IMG/VR virus record: IMGVR_UViG_3300021062_000021
Span: 1-51,678 of that record
Length of the DNA: 51,678 nt
DNA from: a virus
Reading direction: 5' to 3' (one strand)
Of the stretch, positions 29,015 to 37,880 are shown piece after piece. The notes under the pieces were generated by a model, which did no database searches, was not told where the DNA came from, and saw only the letters and a program-made list of their open reading frames with translations. The translations under genes were made by a program, and so were the position numbers. The number at the start of each line of letters is the position of its first letter. The first letter of the stretch is position 1.

Positions 29015-29877
29015 TGGCTGCTCACAAGGAATTGGATCGCTTTCTAGATAAGAAGGCGACTCTGTTTTCAGATGCACTGCTGAATATCGTTCGAGCGTAC
29101 TACGGGGTTGGGAAGAGTATTCCAGAGGCCAGAAAGGATCTTGCCGAACTCATCAGCGACACCATGATCCTAGCCGACCTCAACGGACGGAAGCGCCTCT
29201 GGATGGAGTACGACTATGTAAAGGACCACATTGCTAGGTTTGGAGAGCTGCCAGACAGCACCCCTTTGGCCCCCAACCTAACGTTTAGGGAGGCTGTTCA
29301 GGATCTAGTTACAAGGGAGCCTCGCCTCATCAAGAGCGCCAGCGCGGTAGCTGAGAAGTACTCCGTAGAGCACATCTTCGCAATGGCCCGTAGCGCAGAG
29401 CTTCATATTACAGAGCGTGCACAGAAGGCCATTGAGACGTTCTTGGTCAACAACACGTCCGCAGAGGCGCTGTCCAAGACCATTCAGGAGATTGGCCCCT
29501 TTAGCCAAGCTTACGCTGATACGGTTTACCGCACCAACGTGGCCACGGCTTATAACGATGGGCGCATGGACCAAGCGTCCGATCCAGAACTGGAAGACAT
29601 CATCGTTGGCTTCCGGTACGAAGGCATTGCCGATGCCCGCACCAGGCACAATCACAGGATTGGATTTGGAACGATCGCACCGAAAGACGATCCTATTTGG
29701 GCCAAGTACAAGCCGCCCAATGGCTACAACTGTCGTTGTGGGCTTGAGTTCGTAAGTCGCTTTGAGGCTGAACGACTTGGGCTTATGGACAATGGGAAGA
29801 TGAAGCCCCGATACTCTGCGCCCCCCAGCCAGCTTAACCCTGATCCTGGGTTCAAGTCGGAGAGTGTGTTTTCGTGA
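29011..29877 (+). CDS. Head morphogenesis protein (SPP1 gp7 / Mu gpF-like)
   Basis: 288 residues. The helical N-terminus is followed by the family block AYADTVYRTNVATAYNDGRM, then RYEGIADARTRHNH and PPNGYNCRCGLEFVSRFEAERLGL, with the conserved R-x-x-H and C-x-C. These minor capsid proteins bind near the portal and assist head assembly or DNA ejection. Its separation from the portal gene by the cassette shows the insertion point. Confidence 0.88.
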   Translation: MMAAHKELDRFLDKKATLFSDALLNIVRAYYGVGKSIPEARKDLAELISDTMILADLNGRKRLWMEYDYVKDHIARFGELPDSTPLAPNLTFREAVQDLVTREPRLIKSASAVAEKYSVEHIFAMARSAELHITERAQKAIETFLVNNTSAEALSKTIQEIGPFSQAYADTVYRTNVATAYNDGRMDQASDPELEDIIVGFRYEGIADARTRHNHRIGFGTIAPKDDPIWAKYKPPNGYNCRCGLEFVSRFEAERLGLMDNGKMKPRYSAPPSQLNPDPGFKSESVFS

Positions 29878-30053
29878 GTAGCAAGAGCGCAAAGATTAGG
29901 ATGACAATCGTTCTTGAGAACACTCTTTACTTTGCCTTCCATGAGAAGACGCAAGAAGCTGGGGCGACTCACAACGGCATCGTGAGAAAGCTCATCAAGG
30001 CGTGGGTTGCCCCGGTCGATCCAACAATACCACCTCCACCTAAGCGAAAATAG
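29874..30053 (+). CDS. Small ribbon-helix-helix-like protein
   Basis: 59 residues from GTG 29874 (GTGA overlap). KIRMTIVLENTLYFAFHEKTQ.. then THNGIVRKLIKAWV fits strand-helix-turn-helix of CopG/Arc proteins. It sits in the head operon directly before a promoter with a CGCA-N4-TGCG palindrome, which it might control. Confidence 0.6.
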   Translation: MSSKSAKIRMTIVLENTLYFAFHEKTQEAGATHNGIVRKLIKAWVAPVDPTIPPPPKRK

Positions 30054-30104
30054 CGTTGCGCACTTTTGCGCGGAAGTCCATATCACGCTTTCGACATATT
30101 CCAA

Positions 30105-30132
30105 TTGACCTAATCCGCCCCTACTCTATAGG
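30105..30132 (+). promoter_or_regulatory. Probable internal late promoter
   Basis: TTGACC (30105-30110), 16-bp spacer, TATAGG (30127-30132). The predicted start is just past ATG 30135, so this promoter would serve the in-frame ATG at 30159 or downstream genes. A GCGCA-CTTT-TGCGC palindrome lies at 30058-30071. Confidence 0.45.
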
Positions 30133-30134
30133 GG

Positions 30135-31382
30135 ATGACAACGGTTACCAAACCTCCGATGCAGGGTGGCGGATATAAGGCTATCGACTGCTGCGACGGT
30201 TGGGTAATCGTGCGGGACGTGCCTGTCATGTCAACCGTCCCCAAGGGCGTTAAGAATGCGCCTGAGCCGATCGGGGAAGAGTGGATGTCCGATGCGGTAA
30301 AGTTCGGGCAGGAACTCTACACCAAAGGAAAGACGGCATATCCAATCCACATCGGCCACAATGACGACCTCGGATTGACGCAGCCGGAATTCGCTGGCTT
30401 CTTCAAGCCGTCCAGAGTTGGGACCGCGCTTGTCGAAGGTAAAGAGCAGCCCGCGGTGTTCGCTGATTGGAAGATCAAGAAGGACGTGTTTGAGAGGTTC
30501 TCCAAAGGAGAGCTTCCTTACGTGTCACCGGAGGTTCGAAACTGGAACAAGCGTAGGATCTCCAGCCTTGCGCTTCTGAGCAGCCAGCCTCCCCATTTCA
30601 GCTTTCCGCTTCAGACGGTCTCGGAGGTTGCTGAGGACCCCTACGCCGTCTTTTCTGCGGATCTTCCAAAAGAGTTCAAGGTGGCGAAGTTCGATGGCAT
30701 GGACCGGGTGACGTTCGATCCCACCGTCGAGGATGCCCCTGAAATTGAAAACAAGGAGACCACAATGGCCGACAAGCCCAAGGAAGACCTTCAGGCCGGC
30801 AAGCCGAACAACGCCCCGGTTGAACAGGATGCGGCTGGCAAGCCCGCCGCTCCCGCTGCCGCCCCTCTTGGCACCAAGATGAGTGAAGACCCGGTCCTTG
30901 CCGCCAAGTTCGCGGCCATGGCTGACGAGTCGGCTGCTCTCAAGCGCCGCCTTGACGAACGAGATGCGGCTGACAAGGCCAAGGAACTTACGGCGAAGGC
31001 CCTGGAGGATCTGAGGGGGTACCAGATTGGCGAGACGACCAAGGCCCAGATCGCCAAGTTTGCGGCTCAGGGTGAAGACAAGCTGAAGGATTTCGTCGCC
31101 ACGATCAAGGAAGTGGCCGCAAAGGACTCGCCCCGCACCTTTAGCGATGCGGAGCGTATGAACGTTTCTGCCAGCGATCCAGCGGTTGCCAAGTTCGCAC
31201 AGATGGGACCGGACAAGCTCGAGGCGGCTACTCGCTTCGCGGCCGACTACCGTACCCTCAAGAGCCATCCCGCAGGCCGCGGAATGCAGATCACCGAAGA
31301 GCAGTATGTGAAGTTCCAGATGGACGCGCTTGAGAACCCTGAAGGCAATCACTGGGGCATCAACATCGGAACCAAGAACTAG
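30135..31382 (+). CDS. Prohead protease fused to scaffold (Mu gpI-like)
   Basis: 415 residues. The N-terminal ~210 residues resemble Mu-like prohead proteases (AIDCCDGWVIVRDVPV.., YPIHIGHNDDLG with candidate catalytic His, LPYVSPEVRNW, ISSLALLSSQPPHF). The C-terminal half is Ala/Lys/Glu-rich helix, as in scaffolds, ending in a folded tail. The protease would degrade the scaffold and itself during maturation. An internal start at 30765 yields the scaffold alone. Confidence 0.8.
   Translation: MTTVTKPPMQGGGYKAIDCCDGWVIVRDVPVMSTVPKGVKNAPEPIGEEWMSDAVKFGQELYTKGKTAYPIHIGHNDDLGLTQPEFAGFFKPSRVGTALVEGKEQPAVFADWKIKKDVFERFSKGELPYVSPEVRNWNKRRISSLALLSSQPPHFSFPLQTVSEVAEDPYAVFSADLPKEFKVAKFDGMDRVTFDPTVEDAPEIENKETTMADKPKEDLQAGKPNNAPVEQDAAGKPAAPAAAPLGTKMSEDPVLAAKFAAMADESAALKRRLDERDAADKAKELTAKALEDLRGYQIGETTKAQIAKFAAQGEDKLKDFVATIKEVAAKDSPRTFSDAERMNVSASDPAVAKFAQMGPDKLEAATRFAADYRTLKSHPAGRGMQITEEQYVKFQMDALENPEGNHWGINIGTKN
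30765..31382 (+). CDS. Internal-start scaffold protein
   Basis: In-frame ATG (MADKPKEDLQAGKPNN) with AAGGAG six bases upstream inside the protease gene. It gives a 205-residue scaffold, as in the lambda C/Nu3 and Mu I/Z pairs. The AAGGAG and the change from protease-like to low-complexity sequence at this point support it. Confidence 0.65.
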   Translation: MADKPKEDLQAGKPNNAPVEQDAAGKPAAPAAAPLGTKMSEDPVLAAKFAAMADESAALKRRLDERDAADKAKELTAKALEDLRGYQIGETTKAQIAKFAAQGEDKLKDFVATIKEVAAKDSPRTFSDAERMNVSASDPAVAKFAQMGPDKLEAATRFAADYRTLKSHPAGRGMQITEEQYVKFQMDALENPEGNHWGINIGTKN

Positions 31383-31395
31383 GAGGTAGATCACA

Positions 31396-31881
31396 ATGGC
31401 CGCACTTACTCAGGCCGTCTCGAATAGGAATTGGGCTTCCATTCATAGCTGGGTCCAGAACTATCGAGTTCTGAACGGCTCGACCATCTACGTTGGCGCG
31501 TTTGTTGGCTTGCTGAACGGCACATCGACGGCCCAGCGTGGTTATGCGAAGCCTTACGCGGACCAGAACAGCATCAAGTATCTTGGTCTTGCGATCGGCT
31601 CTCCGTTCAACCTTTCAATGTCGCTTACGATCGTTGGCGACACGAGCGCAACCCTCCCGCCTGCGGTGACGGTTGAGGCCGGCCCTGGAATCCTGAAGTC
31701 CTACACCGTGACTGGCGCGTCGGCGTTCACGGACGTCGGCCGTCAGGTCTACCTCCGCAACGACAACGACATGAACCTGACCCAGATCCTTTCGCCGCGC
31801 ATCGGTCGCGTGGAGTACTGGTACACCAGCACCACGGTTGACGTCTTCGTGTACGGCAATCTGGCGGCTGAGGTTATCTAG
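31396..31881 (+). CDS. Capsid decoration-like protein
   Basis: 161 residues, AGGAGG ribosome site. The beta-rich sequence with VGAFVGLLNGT..GYAKPYAD and RVEYWYTSTTVDVFVYGN, between scaffold and capsid genes, fits head decoration or fibre-cap proteins of Mu-like heads. Assignment rests mainly on position. Confidence 0.6.
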   Translation: MAALTQAVSNRNWASIHSWVQNYRVLNGSTIYVGAFVGLLNGTSTAQRGYAKPYADQNSIKYLGLAIGSPFNLSMSLTIVGDTSATLPPAVTVEAGPGILKSYTVTGASAFTDVGRQVYLRNDNDMNLTQILSPRIGRVEYWYTSTTVDVFVYGNLAAEVI

Positions 31882-31904
31882 GAACCTAAGAAGGAGAATA
31901 GACC

Positions 31905-32897
31905 ATGCCCTCTCCCGTCAATATCGGAGCGCTGCTTACCGCAGGACTCCGCGCCGACTACTCGCAGGCGTTCACCCCGCGATATCAGGGCGTCATGGCC
32001 CGTATCGGTTCGGTCGTCGGTGAAGTTACCTCCGACAAGCTGACTGAGATCTACGGGGCGTTGAAGTCGCCCATCTACCCGGTCCGTTGGGATGCGGGCA
32101 CCGAGATGCCGTCCAAGGATGTCCTCTCGGTCCAGATCTCCGTCACGAACCGGGACTGGGGCCGGCGAGTCTACCTCCCCCGCAACTGGGAGGATGATCA
32201 GACGAAGACGGCGTGGCAGGTGGCCCGCGGCCTTGGTGCGAACTGGGCCACGCTTCCTGAGCGCCTCTTCTATCAGTTCATCCAGGCTGGCACGGATGCG
32301 GATCTGCTGCCGGTCATTACCACCTCCTATGACGGTTCGGCGCTGTATGTCTCGACGGCCCGCGAAGGTGCGTCGAGCGGTAACATCGTGACGCAGACGG
32401 GATCGGCCACCGTCCAGCAGATCATCACCGACTTCTTCTCGATGGATACTCGGTACAACGACATCCAGAATTCGGAGTCGCAGCCGTTCTGGGATCCTTC
32501 GGACCTCAACCACTACACACTCTTCTACGGCACGAGCATCAACCTGGTCATGATGCAGGCTGCGAAGCAGATGGTGGTGATGAACAAGATTGACGGGACC
32601 TCCACCACGAACATCTCGACTGCGGCCGGCGTCAACAACACGCTGCTCGCTTCGGGCAAGACCGTTAGCTGGCAGATGTCCCAGCGCATTACGAACACCG
32701 CCATCTACTCGTTCCTGACGGGCATCCCGAACGAGTACCGCGCTGTGGCTCGCCAACTCCGCAAGGGTCTGAACGAGGCTGTTGGCAATTGGGAGACCAG
32801 CGACCATACCCGCTCGACGGGTCAGCCTTACGTCCAGTACGACAACCGCGAAACGGTGTTCTCGTTCCTCTGGCAGTCCACGGTCAAGATTGTCTAG
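31905..32897 (+). CDS. Major capsid protein (Mu gpT-like)
   Basis: 330 residues with GAGAATAG upstream. The N-terminal helix (GALLTAGLRADYSQAFTP) is followed by VTNRDWGRRVYLPRNWEDDQTK, LLPVITTSYDG and the C-terminal region VQYDNRETVFSFLWQSTVKIV, matching HK97-fold gpT relatives. Hundreds of copies form the head and are the likely client of the tandem co-chaperonin. Confidence 0.82.
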   Translation: MPSPVNIGALLTAGLRADYSQAFTPRYQGVMARIGSVVGEVTSDKLTEIYGALKSPIYPVRWDAGTEMPSKDVLSVQISVTNRDWGRRVYLPRNWEDDQTKTAWQVARGLGANWATLPERLFYQFIQAGTDADLLPVITTSYDGSALYVSTAREGASSGNIVTQTGSATVQQIITDFFSMDTRYNDIQNSESQPFWDPSDLNHYTLFYGTSINLVMMQAAKQMVVMNKIDGTSTTNISTAAGVNNTLLASGKTVSWQMSQRITNTAIYSFLTGIPNEYRAVARQLRKGLNEAVGNWETSDHTRSTGQPYVQYDNRETVFSFLWQSTVKIV

Positions 32898-32936
32898 TTC
32901 GGTTTCCGTTTCAGCCATTCAGAAAGGAGAAGGGCA

Positions 32937-33659
32937 ATGGGTCGGACAAAGAGATTGACCACAGAGCAGCGTCATCCGGACGCGACAGCGGTGGAGGAAG
33001 TTGTCCCCGTGTCGCTTTATTGGTTTGGCATGCTTCCGGCCCAGGGCACCTTCAAGCTGAAGAAACCGACTCGGGAAAAGGACCCGCAGACCAACGACTA
33101 CTTCACCTATGTCAACGTTACCACCCAAGAGCTTTGGGAAGGTGATGTTAACCAGTGGGTTGGCCGCTGTCCTTGGAAGCAGTCGCTTTCGGTGAATGGC
33201 CTTTCCTTCGACGCTTTCACCGAAACGCTTATGCGGCAGGTGGGGGCTTCTGCTGGAGCTGACGGCCTCAACAAGATCTCATGGCCTGGTGCCGTTGCGG
33301 AGCTCGATGAAGAGCGCTTCAGGCACGTCATCAGTGAGTGCTACCGGAACGTGATCCGGATCAAGGATGGGGTTGGGAAGGAGATCCACGTCAGCCAGCC
33401 CAAGTCCTATCAGATGCTTCCCAATGGCGAAGAGAGGTACGTTCCGGAGGGCTTCAACCCTAGGACGGACACGTTCTTTGCCCATTACGTCTATATCGTG
33501 AAGCTCGAAGCCGATCCTACCGAGTACGACTCCAGCACCTACTACCGCCTTGCCGCGGCGTGGAATGAGTTCTTCAACCAGCCGCCCAAGTCGGTTGCAG
33601 AAATGTACCCGCTCAAGGACGGCAAGATTCAGTTCTCCAAAGGGTCCGAGGAGGCTTAA
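32937..33659 (+). CDS. Unknown virion-module protein, 240 residues
   Basis: AAAGGAGAAG ribosome site. Mixed alpha/beta with no family signature (VPVSLYWFGMLPAQGTF.., QPKSYQMLPNGEERYVPEG). It lies between capsid and connector-type genes, so it is probably structural or assembly-related. Confidence 0.7.
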   Translation: MGRTKRLTTEQRHPDATAVEEVVPVSLYWFGMLPAQGTFKLKKPTREKDPQTNDYFTYVNVTTQELWEGDVNQWVGRCPWKQSLSVNGLSFDAFTETLMRQVGASAGADGLNKISWPGAVAELDEERFRHVISECYRNVIRIKDGVGKEIHVSQPKSYQMLPNGEERYVPEGFNPRTDTFFAHYVYIVKLEADPTEYDSSTYYRLAAAWNEFFNQPPKSVAEMYPLKDGKIQFSKGSEEA

Positions 33660-33690
33660 TCTCCCCGGCCCTATAAAGGGGGGTTAGCCT

Positions 33691-35028
33691 TTGGCGACTC
33701 CAAGTAGAGCGGCCATCTACTCTCAGATCCAGGCTGTTGTGGATCTACTGGAGGAGTGGCGGAAGTTCGGTCGGGTTAACGCTAAGAACCTGATCGCCAT
33801 GTTCAACTCCATCCAGACCATCTCTGCCGGCGACTATGTGCCTAACATCGAGGCGGCTCTTGCGGCCTATCGTCAGAATGCGGCGGTCAACATCTCCCCT
33901 GCGTTTGTGGCGGCGCTCCTTCGCCCGCTGCTTCAGACGCTCTGCAAAAGCGTCATTGGTCGTGGAGACCCCAATAACGACGCTTCGATGAACTTTGAAA
34001 TCTACAAGTATTTTCAGGCAAATGGCCAGCGGGTCCAGAGTCGCAATCTGACTTACGGAACGCCTGTAGCTGCCGCTGCTAACGTTGGCAACAACCAGAT
34101 TATCCGTATCGCTCGGGATCAGTACAACTTCCCGATCGAGAATACCTTCTTGGATGCGAAGCGGATTCTCTGCGTTGCAGACGCCCAGACGGGAACGCAG
34201 CGCGGGAATGAAATCTTCACGGTGCAGGGGCAGACTCCTGCGATTGATGACCTTGAGCGGTCCGGGTCCGGCTTCTCCGGATTCCTCCAGGCGAAGACCA
34301 CGGATGACTCCCTCCTTTTCAACGCAAGCTGGACCTATTTCAGTGGGACGGCGGCGGCTCCTACCGCAGTGACCAACTGGACGTCTACGGACTTGAACGG
34401 CGTGTCCATTACGCCCTCGAGCTCGTATATGACGTTCGACTCCACCAACTACTTCCGGTCCGCTCCTAGCGATGCATCGGCCACGTCTTACGCAATCAAG
34501 CTGGTTGCTTCGCAGAGGCTTTCCCAAGCTCTTTCTGTGCGTGGCACGAAGTTACGTGTAGACCGCCCTTATCTGCTGGCGGTGGCATGGAATTCCGCGG
34601 TCTACAGCGGGCAGGGAGCGCTAACGTTCCGCATGGGGAACACCAACCGCACCGTAACGATCACTGGCGCTGCTGGCTGGAATATGACCCTGGTGCCGGT
34701 TCCGGTGGGTCAGTTCGCCCAGCAGTCCTGCTGGCCGCGGCTGTTCGAGACGGACAACATGAGTATCAGCATCGACTTCAACCGCACTAGCGGAAGCGTG
34801 CTGATTGATGATGTGCTGTTCCTGGAAGGCCAGTTCACGGATGGCACTTTCGCTTGGTGCATCCCGTCCAGCACAACGACTGGCTGGGTGCCGAACAAGA
34901 TCAACGATGTCTACAACTACGCCGACTTCGCGGCCAGTGACTCCAAGATCCAGAAATGGCTCTGGTGGGGCTTTGGAACGTATTGGCCTCACAGCTTTGG
35001 AAGCTCGATTACGTTGGCAGATCCTTAG
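33691..35028 (+). CDS. Virion protein with jelly-roll-like C-terminus (TTG start)
   Basis: 445 residues. TTG follows GGGGGG. The N-terminal helical region (~1-90) could anchor to the virion. Residues ~200-400 read like a carbohydrate-binding jelly roll (TSTDLNGVSITPSSSYMTFDS.., LLIDDVLFLEGQFTDGT). Likely a head or neck fibre binding host glycans. No close family recalled. Confidence 0.6.
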   Translation: MATPSRAAIYSQIQAVVDLLEEWRKFGRVNAKNLIAMFNSIQTISAGDYVPNIEAALAAYRQNAAVNISPAFVAALLRPLLQTLCKSVIGRGDPNNDASMNFEIYKYFQANGQRVQSRNLTYGTPVAAAANVGNNQIIRIARDQYNFPIENTFLDAKRILCVADAQTGTQRGNEIFTVQGQTPAIDDLERSGSGFSGFLQAKTTDDSLLFNASWTYFSGTAAAPTAVTNWTSTDLNGVSITPSSSYMTFDSTNYFRSAPSDASATSYAIKLVASQRLSQALSVRGTKLRVDRPYLLAVAWNSAVYSGQGALTFRMGNTNRTVTITGAAGWNMTLVPVPVGQFAQQSCWPRLFETDNMSISIDFNRTSGSVLIDDVLFLEGQFTDGTFAWCIPSSTTTGWVPNKINDVYNYADFAASDSKIQKWLWWGFGTYWPHSFGSSITLADP

Positions 35029-35037
35029 AGGGGAACT

Positions 35038-35373
35038 ATGTCTGTAGATGGCCTGCTGATCCAGAGTGCAACCTTCAATGGCTCTGCCCCTGGAGCTAAC
35101 ACCAACATTCTTTCGACGTCGCTGACGCCGAAGATGGGCGGCGCATTCAGGGTTACGGTGGCCCTCGCTACCGCCAGCGTGTTCAACGTTATCATTACAC
35201 AAAGTGGAACGTCTCTGACGCTTGGCCTCAATGCCAGCGTTGCCCTGAATGCAGGTGATCTGTACACCTTCGTCTTTGGGGTCACGCCCTCGAGCACCTA
35301 CAACTTTCAGGTTGAGACGAACTCGGTCATTCGGATTCTCCAGATTGATGAAGTCTCTGGAGGTACGACCTAA
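35038..35373 (+). CDS. Small virion accessory protein
   Basis: 111 residues, beta-rich with alternating hydrophobics (FNVIITQSGTSLTLGLNASVALNAGD). It abuts the fibre-like gene (TAATG) and may be its partner or chaperone. Not recognised. Confidence 0.6.
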   Translation: MSVDGLLIQSATFNGSAPGANTNILSTSLTPKMGGAFRVTVALATASVFNVIITQSGTSLTLGLNASVALNAGDLYTFVFGVTPSSTYNFQVETNSVIRILQIDEVSGGTT

Positions 35374-36449
35374 TGGGATTCTCTCCAGCTCAGGGTGATA
35401 GTGGCGCACTAAGCAAAAGCATTGTAGACCAGAAAGGTGACCTCATCGTCGCCACGGCGGCCGATACGGTGACCCGCCTTGCAGTGGGGTCCAATGATCA
35501 GGTACTCACGGCGGATAGCGCCCAGGCCGCTGGAGTGAAGTGGGCGTCGGCGTCCTCCGGTGGCGTGGATGACGTGTACTTCGGCAGTGGGCGCGACGGT
35601 GCCGTGACCATCAGCAGCAACACGACGCTTTCGCGGACAATGTTCTACAGTTCACTCACCATCGATAACGGGTTCACTCTTACCCCGGGTGGTTTTCGCA
35701 TCTTTGTATCTGGAACCCTAACGAATAACGGCACCATCGCGGAGGTTGGCAACAACGGCAATAACGCGACCTCTTCATCTGGGGCGTCGGGCGGGAACTC
35801 CATCACTGCCGTCGAAACGGGATCCTCAAACGGCGCATCGAACGGTGGCTCTGGCGGCACCGGCGCAGGCAACGCTTCAGCGACCCTGACGCTAGGCAAT
35901 AGACTTGGCGGGGGATTCGCTGCTGGTGGAGCGGGCGGAACCGGCTCGGGTGGCGCTGGTGGGGCAGGAAGCGCTACCACGGGGACGGACGCCCTGTTGG
36001 GGATGGACTACCTCTCGATCATCACCCCTATTTCAGCCCTAAACGCCGTCCACACCCCCGGTTCCTCCGGTGGTGGTGGAGGTGGTGGCGATGGGACCGC
36101 TGGCGGTGGCGGTGGCGGTGGCGGGTCAGCTAGTCGGGGCATCATGATCTTCGCCAGCACATTGACCAACAATGGCACGATCTCCTCGACCGGCGGCAAC
36201 GGCGGAAACGGCTTTGCTGCCGCAGCCGGGAATCGCGGCGGTGGCGGTGGTGGTGGAGGCGGTCCTGGCGCCATGATCTACCTCGTCTACAAAAACATCA
36301 CGCTTGGGACGGTGACATCGACAGGGGGGAGCGGTGGGACTGGTGGCGCTGGTTCCGGCTCCGGCACAGCTGGAGCGAACGGTTCCGCAGGCAACGCTGG
36401 TCGCATCATACGTGTGAACCTGACAACCGATACTGTGACGGTGAGCTAA
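35373..36449 (+). CDS. Glycine-rich fibre / appendage protein
   Basis: 358 residues, GGAGG ribosome site. DQKGDLIVATAADTVTRLAVGSNDQVLTAD is a widespread phage appendage motif. The rest is Gly/Ser/Asn repeats with GGGGGGG tracts and a LTNNGTI repeat (twice), typical of beta-helical shafts. It lies in the head-connector region, so it may be a whisker or head fibre. Confidence 0.72.
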   Translation: MGFSPAQGDSGALSKSIVDQKGDLIVATAADTVTRLAVGSNDQVLTADSAQAAGVKWASASSGGVDDVYFGSGRDGAVTISSNTTLSRTMFYSSLTIDNGFTLTPGGFRIFVSGTLTNNGTIAEVGNNGNNATSSSGASGGNSITAVETGSSNGASNGGSGGTGAGNASATLTLGNRLGGGFAAGGAGGTGSGGAGGAGSATTGTDALLGMDYLSIITPISALNAVHTPGSSGGGGGGGDGTAGGGGGGGGSASRGIMIFASTLTNNGTISSTGGNGGNGFAAAAGNRGGGGGGGGGPGAMIYLVYKNITLGTVTSTGGSGGTGGAGSGSGTAGANGSAGNAGRIIRVNLTTDTVTVS

Positions 36450-36703
36450 TGGCTATTCACAACATCAAGTGTATCGGCGGCTGCGGAAAGACGTGCGGCT
36501 CCGTGGAAACGTCGTCCACGGGCGGGAAGTATCGCGGGGATGCCTACTACGGCTTTCGCTGTCCCGCCTGCGCCGCAGTGGCGGAAGCGGAAGCTGAATC
36601 CAAGCGCCAGATGATTGAGAACACCAAGGCGAAGTTCATTGCTGGCGACGTGTTGTCGAAAGAGGAGCGGGAACAGCTTGCGGAAAAGTTGTTCGGGAAT
36701 TAG
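36449..36703 (+). CDS. 84-residue zinc-ribbon protein
   Basis: CIGGCGKTC and CPACA pairs flank a YYGFR core; the C-terminal half is a charged helix. Starts in the previous stop (TAATG). Function unknown. Confidence 0.7.
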   Translation: MAIHNIKCIGGCGKTCGSVETSSTGGKYRGDAYYGFRCPACAAVAEAEAESKRQMIENTKAKFIAGDVLSKEEREQLAEKLFGN

Positions 36704-36716
36704 CAGGGCGTAGGTT

Positions 36717-37160
36717 ATGGCAACCTTTCTTTCTGCGTACCAGGCGAGGTTCAGCACGCAACTGCGGACGAACTGGAGCAATCCGCAGAACAGCTCTGCT
36801 ACTTCGCCTAATACGACTCTGGAAGGCTTGTCCGACACCGATGTTGTTGGCGAGTTCAAGAAGCGTGGCATTACCCCCGATAGTACAGACGATCGGCATG
36901 TTACCACGGCCATGAGCGGCATGATTGCGCGTCTCATGTTCTACACCCAATGCCCTGGTTGGGGAGAGGCGTGGGGGTCTTTCAAGGATGACCTTGAACT
37001 GCTGGCGCAGTCCACTAGCCGGGATCGGATCATGCCGACGACAGATTCCGTGCTTGTGCCAAGCGAAGATACGCCGGGGTCTCTCCCGACCTTTGATAAA
37101 GAGAATTTCCAGAACTATCAGACGAATCCACCAGATGGCCCTAACCCTCTGTTCCAGTAA
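36717..37160 (+). CDS. Putative head-tail connector
   Basis: 147 residues, helical N-terminus (MATFLSAYQARFSTQLRTNWS) and a short strand/helix middle. Its place immediately before the gpG-like gene is where head completion or adaptor proteins are encoded. Assignment by position. Confidence 0.5.
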   Translation: MATFLSAYQARFSTQLRTNWSNPQNSSATSPNTTLEGLSDTDVVGEFKKRGITPDSTDDRHVTTAMSGMIARLMFYTQCPGWGEAWGSFKDDLELLAQSTSRDRIMPTTDSVLVPSEDTPGSLPTFDKENFQNYQTNPPDGPNPLFQ

Positions 37161-37172
37161 CATGGAGGATTC

Positions 37173-37880
37173 GTGCCCATTGATCCTAGGTTCTCAGACA
37201 TCCTAGCCCAGATCAATCTCCTGCGGGCGCAGCTTCAAGACCCGAATAAGCCACTTCTTTCTGGGAAGACTCTCATGAAGTGGATTGGGGCTTTGGGTGT
37301 CGCCTCCTCTCAGAAGGCATTCCGAGAGCAGGCGCTTGGGGACATTCAATGGGAGCCGCGGTACCCGGGACAGGAGTCGCCTAAGCTGAACATTGCCGGC
37401 GCTTTGATGGACTGGAAGGCTGGGAGAAAGGCTCCGAAGCCGAATCGCTTTCAGGATCGTCCAGCCCTCATTGACGAGGGTATGCGTGGCGGTATTCAAG
37501 GAAGTCTGACCTTTACGGTAACGGGGCCTCTAAGTGTCACTTGGGGGTCTGGGAAGCCCTACGCAGAGAGGCAGCATAAGGGTGGCGTGACCGTCATTGC
37601 CTATGACGATGCGACCAGGAAGCGCATCAGCGAATGGCTCTATACGAGACCGCCACAAAAAAGAAAGGCCACCAAGGGGAAGCTGAGGACTAACAAGGTC
37701 CAAGCTGGATTTGGAAATACCTATCAGCGTGGCGACTATGAGAAGCATGTAGCTCCCCTGATCTACAGCTCGGAATGGAAGCAGCGCATCATTGCCCGTC
37801 CGTTCGTTGGCATCACCGATGAGTTGGCGGGAGATATCCAAAGCGCAATCAAGCTCTACTTCAAGAAGGTGCAAGCATAA
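37173..37880 (+). CDS. Virion morphogenesis protein (Mu gpG / tail-completion-like)
   Basis: 235 residues from GTG 37173 (GGAGG upstream). The closing RPFVGITDELAGDIQSAIKLYFKK and central WGSGKPYAERQHKGG fit the Phage_tail_S/gpG family, which shapes the head-tail joining. Longer than Mu gpG because of an N-terminal ~60-residue helical part. Confidence 0.75.
   Translation: MPIDPRFSDILAQINLLRAQLQDPNKPLLSGKTLMKWIGALGVASSQKAFREQALGDIQWEPRYPGQESPKLNIAGALMDWKAGRKAPKPNRFQDRPALIDEGMRGGIQGSLTFTVTGPLSVTWGSGKPYAERQHKGGVTVIAYDDATRKRISEWLYTRPPQKRKATKGKLRTNKVQAGFGNTYQRGDYEKHVAPLIYSSEWKQRIIARPFVGITDELAGDIQSAIKLYFKKVQA

Noticed and set aside
30525-31394. Leftward 289-codon frame opposite the scaffold
   Set aside because: Antisense shadow of the protease/scaffold gene created by its codon bias.
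35645-36274. Pro-rich leftward frames
   Set aside because: Mirror image of the glycine repeats in the fibre gene (Gly codons read as Pro on the other strand).
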